Source of the DNA: an uncultured Isoptericola sp.
GTDB taxonomy: Bacteria > Actinomycetota > Actinomycetes > Actinomycetales > Cellulomonadaceae
NCBI GenBank assembly: GCA_947497265.1
Contig: CANMFP010000003.1
Coordinates: 248,001 to 312,000, forward strand
Reading direction: 5' to 3'
Length of the DNA: 64,000 nt
The notes beneath the pieces were generated by a model. The model saw only the letters and a list, made by a program, of their open reading frames with translations, was not told the DNA's origin and ran no database searches. A program made the translations under genes and the position numbers. The first letter of the stretch is position 1. Each line of letters starts with the position of its first letter. Shown here one piece after another: positions 61,389 through 64,000 of this stretch.

Positions 61389-61607
61389 TCAGCCCTTGCT
61401 GGCGCCGATCATCGGCAGCCCGAACGCGAGCCCCGTGGCGAGGATGCCTCCGGTGAACACGTACGGGGCGATGGACGGGTCGGCCGTCGCGCCGATCCCG
61501 ATGAGGACCAGACCGCCGAGGAACAGCACGAACGAGACGATCACGCGCCCGAGCATCGCGCCCGGGGCGTCGTTCTGCGGGGCGGGGTTCACCTTGAAGT
61601 CGCTCAT
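61389..61607 (-). CDS. Small two-helix membrane protein
   Basis: This 72-residue protein has a short polar N-terminus and two predicted helices (LGRVIVSFVLFLGGLVLIGIGA and IAPYVFTGGILATGLAFGLPMIG). The pattern recurs in actinobacterial proteins annotated as hypothetical, and no function is known. The ATG at 61607 is clear. It is divergent from the P-loop gene and convergent with hsp20. Confidence 0.78.
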   Translation of the reverse strand: MSDFKVNPAPQNDAPGAMLGRVIVSFVLFLGGLVLIGIGATADPSIAPYVFTGGILATGLAFGLPMIGASKG

Positions 61608-61664
61608 GGGGCCAGCCTAGCCCGGCGCCGTCCGGCGCACGACGGAGCCCGGTACGATCTCCGG

Positions 61665-62249
61665 ATGCCTCGACCCGGACTCCCCCGCCGCGTCCTGGTC
61701 GCCGGGACCTCCGGGGCGGGCAAGACGACGCTGGCCGCCCGCCTGGCAGAGATCCTCGACGTCCCCCACACGGAGCTGGACGGCCTCTTCCACGGCCCGC
61801 GGTGGACACCCCGGCCCGAGTTCCGCGACGACGTCCGGGCACTGGTGGCGAGCGACGCCTGGGTCACCGAGTGGCAGTACCGGGCCGTGCGACCGCTCCT
61901 GCTCGAGCGGGCCGAGCTGCTGGTCTGGCTCGATCTGCCGGTCCAGGTCCGCATGGACCAGGTGGTGCGGCGCACCCTGGGCCGGCGGCGCCGTCGCACC
62001 GTGCTGTGGAACGGCAACGTCGAACCTCCCCTGCGGACGTTCCTCACCGACGCCGACCACATCGTGCGGTGGGCGTGGCGCACCCGCCGCTCGCTCGACC
62101 ACCTCGACGAGCGGCTGGCGGTGCAGGCGCCGCACCTCGAGGTGGTGCGGCTCCGCAGCCGCGCGGAGGTCGAACGGTGGGTGGGACGCACCGCGAACCG
62201 CGCGGAGCGTCCCGTCCCGGCGCCACCCGGCGTCGTCGGGTCGACCTAG
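61665..62249 (+). CDS. P-loop NTPase (adenylate-kinase-like/topology-modulation type)
   Basis: This 194-residue protein has a Walker A GTSGAGKTTLAARLAEIL (about residues 14-31), an ELDGLFHGPRWTPRPEFR substrate-side loop and a Walker-B-like LLVWLDLPV. The layout is that of the small kinase-like ATPases called DNA topology modulation protein (FlaR-like). The phosphate acceptor is unknown. Its stop overlaps the stop of the convergent Nudix gene by 3-4 bases. Confidence 0.82.
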   Translation: MPRPGLPRRVLVAGTSGAGKTTLAARLAEILDVPHTELDGLFHGPRWTPRPEFRDDVRALVASDAWVTEWQYRAVRPLLLERAELLVWLDLPVQVRMDQVVRRTLGRRRRRTVLWNGNVEPPLRTFLTDADHIVRWAWRTRRSLDHLDERLAVQAPHLEVVRLRSRAEVERWVGRTANRAERPVPAPPGVVGST

Positions 62250-62659
62250 GAGAGCCTGCGGGCGAGCGTCTCGACGATCCGCACGTCCCCGTCGAGCCAG
62301 TCGACGTCCCACAGGCTGCCCGCGTCCAGCCAGCGCAGCTCGTCGTGCTCCACGAGCGGTGCCGGCTCACCTCCGGCGAGCGCGGCGAACCACAGCCGCA
62401 GCACGTGCCGGTCGGTGATGATCCAGGCACCGTCGTCGGGCCCCGTCAGCTCGGTCCCGAGGGTGACGGTGACGCCGAGCTCCTCGTGGAGCTCACGGTG
62501 CAGCGCCTCGTGCGGCTGCTCCCCCGGTTCCGCCTTGCCGCCGGGGAACTCCCACCGGCGGGCGAGCCTCGCGGGCCGGGACCGGCGGGCGGCGAGCAGA
62601 CGCGCCGGTCGTTCGAGCGAGTCGACGATGGCGGCGGCGACGACGAGGCGACGGGTCAT
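62246..62659 (-). CDS. MutT-type Nudix hydrolase
   Basis: This 137-residue hydrolase has a complete Nudix box in GGKAEPGEQPHEALHRELHEELG (about residues 40-62), matching GX5EX7REUXEEXGU. The preceding RRWEFPGGK is typical of MutT/8-oxo-dGTP sanitisers. It would hydrolyse oxidised nucleotides or related diphosphates. The ATG at 62659 gives the correct MutT N-terminus (MTRRLVVAAAIV). Confidence 0.92.
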   Translation of the reverse strand: MTRRLVVAAAIVDSLERPARLLAARRSRPARLARRWEFPGGKAEPGEQPHEALHRELHEELGVTVTLGTELTGPDDGAWIITDRHVLRLWFAALAGGEPAPLVEHDELRWLDAGSLWDVDWLDGDVRIVETLARRLS

Positions 62660-62750
62660 GGCCGCGAGTCTGCCATCCGCCGCTGGACAGACGTGTGCCC
62701 CGCTACCAGCATCCCCCGAGTGGTAGCGGGGCCAGACGTCGTCCAACCGA

Positions 62751-62984
62751 TCAGGGCGTGCGCATACCTGCGGTGCGAGCCCAGGCCACGGCGTCGGCCC
62801 GGGTCGAGACCCCGAGCTTGCGGTAGACGCTGCGTACCTGCGACTTCACCGTGTTGCGCGTGACGAACAGCTTGCTCGCAATCTGCTCGAGCGTGACTTC
62901 CTCGGACAGGTTCGACAGCACGACCTGTTCACGGACCGTCAGACCAGGGTCGAGGACCAGACGGTCCATCTCGATTGCACTCAT
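62751..62984 (-). CDS. Stand-alone LuxR-type DNA-binding protein
   Basis: This 77-residue protein consists almost entirely of a LuxR/GerE helix-turn-helix: LTVREQVVLSNLSEEVTLEQIASKLFVTRNTVKSQVRSVYRKLGVSTRADAV. It lacks any receiver or ligand domain, so it may act as a constitutive or partner-dependent regulator. The ATG at 62984 has GGAGG 6 bases upstream. Base composition is a little lower in GC than its neighbours. Its target is unknown. Confidence 0.88.
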   Translation of the reverse strand: MSAIEMDRLVLDPGLTVREQVVLSNLSEEVTLEQIASKLFVTRNTVKSQVRSVYRKLGVSTRADAVAWARTAGMRTP

Positions 62985-63230
62985 CGTTCTTCCTCCACGA
63001 CGGCCGCCGATCGCCACGATCGACTTGGGGATCTGCCGTCACAGGAGGAGAGCGTGCAGCGCGCGGTTCATGACGCGCACCACAGAGCGGCTATGTGCGC
63101 AAGCGGGGTCGGAGCGTTCCCACGGTGGCTGTCGGGGCGCCTTCTGCGCGATATCTCCGCAGGCCAGGGGCATTTCTTCCAGTTGCGCGGAGCAACGGAA
63201 ACCTCATTATCACAATCAGGTCACGGTTGC
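62985..63230. other. Gene-free AT-richer intergenic region
   Basis: This 246-base stretch between the LuxR-like gene and gcvH has no convincing frame. GTTGC (63182-63186) pairs with GCAAC (63192-63196), followed by an AT-rich run (CTCATTATCACAATCAGG), a weak terminator candidate for gcvH. The LuxR-like gene promoter must also lie here. Confidence 0.5.
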
Positions 63231-63599
63231 CTATCCAGCGTGCTGTGCGTACTCCTCCGCGCTGAGGAGCTGGCCCGCACCGGTCACCTCGACCTTGAAG
63301 AGCCACCCCGCGCCGAACGGCTCCGAGTTGACCACCGCCGGGTCGTCGATCGCGGCCTGGTTGACCTCGACGATGGTGCCGGAGACCGGCGAGTAGAGCT
63401 CGGACACGGACTTGGTGGACTCGATCTCGCCGATGACGGTGCCCGCCTCGATGGTGGCGCCCACCTCCGGCAGCTCGAGGTAGACCACGTCACCGAGCGC
63501 GTCGGCGGCGACGGACGTGACGCCCACCGTCGCGGGGGTCGCGTCGTCGACCCACTCGTGCTCGACGGAGTAGCGCAGGTTCGCGGGAAAGTCGGCCAT
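63231..63599 (-). CDS. gcvH: Glycine cleavage system H protein
   Basis: This 122-residue lipoyl carrier shuttles the aminomethyl group between the P, T and L proteins of glycine cleavage. It begins LRYSVEHEWV, and the lipoyl-attachment Lys63 lies in GEIESTKSVSELYSPVSG. The C-terminal WLFKVEVTGAGQL...YAQHAG is typical. It lies 75 bases downstream of gcvT on the same strand, the usual gcvT-gcvH order. Confidence 0.95.
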   Translation of the reverse strand: MADFPANLRYSVEHEWVDDATPATVGVTSVAADALGDVVYLELPEVGATIEAGTVIGEIESTKSVSELYSPVSGTIVEVNQAAIDDPAVVNSEPFGAGWLFKVEVTGAGQLLSAEEYAQHAG

Positions 63600-63674
63600 G
63601 GGAAGGACTCCTGTCGTGGGGTAGGGCTGGCTAGATTGTGTCGGACGACGGCGCGGCGCGCCGGGTGCGGACGC

Positions 63675-64000
63675 TCAGCCGCGCTCGCGGCGGTAGAACG
63701 GCATCGGCACGACGACGAAGGGCTCCGCCCTCCCCCGCACGTCGACGGCCAGCTCGGTCCCCTCCGCGGAGACCTCCGGCGTCACGTACGCCATCGCGAC
63801 CGGGTGGCCCAGCGTGGGCGACGGAGCCCCCGACGTCACCGTCCCGACCCGCGAGCCGAGAGAGCCGGCGTCCGAGGCGTCACGCTGCACGACGGCGTAC
63901 CCCGCGCGGGCAGGGCGCCGTCCGGTACCGCGCAGGCCCACCAGGACCCGCTCCGGTGCGTCGTCGTGCCGGTCGGCGAGCGCGGCGCGGCCCACGAACT
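63675..64000 (-). CDS. gcvT: Glycine cleavage system T protein (aminomethyltransferase), 5' part beyond the window
   Basis: Only the last 108 or so residues are present, in a frame still open at the window edge. The part seen is the C-terminal barrel of GcvT: ERVLVGLRGTGRRPARAGY, VGTVTSGAPSPTLGHPVAMAYV and VDVRGRAEPFVVVPMPFY, ending RRERG. The enzyme transfers the one-carbon unit to tetrahydrofolate. Adjacent gcvH supports the assignment. Confidence 0.93.
   Translation of the reverse strand, partial: FVGRAALADRHDDAPERVLVGLRGTGRRPARAGYAVVQRDASDAGSLGSRVGTVTSGAPSPTLGHPVAMAYVTPEVSAEGTELAVDVRGRAEPFVVVPMPFYRRERG

Noticed and set aside
1-64000. tRNA or rRNA genes
   Set aside because: No gap shows a cloverleaf or rRNA-like stretch by eye. 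A tRNAscan/Infernal run would settle it.

Overview
The window is very GC-rich and tightly packed. Many genes start with GTG, ATGA/GTGA stop-start overlaps are frequent, and actinobacterial regulators are present (HspR-type HAIR box, HrcA CIRCE box, WYL, HxlR and YtrA-type GntR regulators). This points to a high-GC actinobacterium. The carbohydrate locus and the general gene set would suit a soil or plant-matter member of the Micrococcales (Cellulomonas/Promicromonospora type), but that placement is inference. No rRNA, tRNA, CRISPR array, phage or insertion sequence was seen.

Layout. 1-9.7 kb: a truncated LacI regulator, a STAS protein, a coupled VanY/DUF2087/YbaK run, the 5-oxoprolinase genes pxpA and fused pxpBC, a lipoprotein, an M20 hydrolase and an Hsp20 gene behind a HAIR box. 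9.7-24 kb: a second M20 hydrolase, a His-rich methyltransferase, VapBC, a siderophore-interacting protein, an epoxide-hydrolase/WYL pair, an EamA/TetR pair, the large helicase hrpA, and a GntR/membrane-protein operon. 24-28 kb: a lipoprotein, YetF, PspC, a macrodomain protein and an orphan ketosynthase. 28-39.8 kb: a glycan-use locus holding a modular clan-A-like glycoside hydrolase, GH31, GH127, a CUT1 ABC importer without its ATPase, and a LacI repressor. Four copies of a CGAACCGGTTCG-type operator tie these genes together. 39.8-48.1 kb: housekeeping and small regulatory pairs (SGNH hydrolase, tag, HxlR/RidA, LysR/SDR, cytochrome c assembly, APP1). 48.1-49.5 kb: a decaying ABC exporter next to an intact TetR gene. 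49.5-56.1 kb: DUF488, a membrane protein with a two-component system, a CPBP protein, an acyltransferase and a NYN/OST-HTH protein. 56.2-59.9 kb: a SAM riboswitch, metF and metE. 60-64 kb: an FBP zinc-finger protein, a second Hsp20 gene behind a CIRCE box, small genes, gcvH and the end of gcvT.

How the genes work together. The glycan locus reads as a repressor-controlled unit. A secreted multi-domain hydrolase would cut a plant polymer outside the cell, the lipoprotein and two permeases would import the product, and cytoplasmic GH127 and GH31 would remove terminal beta-L-arabinofuranosyl and alpha-linked sugars. The two Hsp20 genes sit under two different heat-shock repressors. Methionine synthesis is under riboswitch control. 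The pxp genes recycle 5-oxoproline to glutamate.

The most unusual feature is a set of long, nearly perfect palindromes, mostly at gene ends and between convergent genes. Two are carried in frame inside coding sequence: one exactly at the pxpB/pxpC fusion joint, one in a linker of hrpA. Two of the intergenic copies are related in sequence. They look like actinobacterial 3'-end hairpins, but the in-frame copies suggest that they move or spread.
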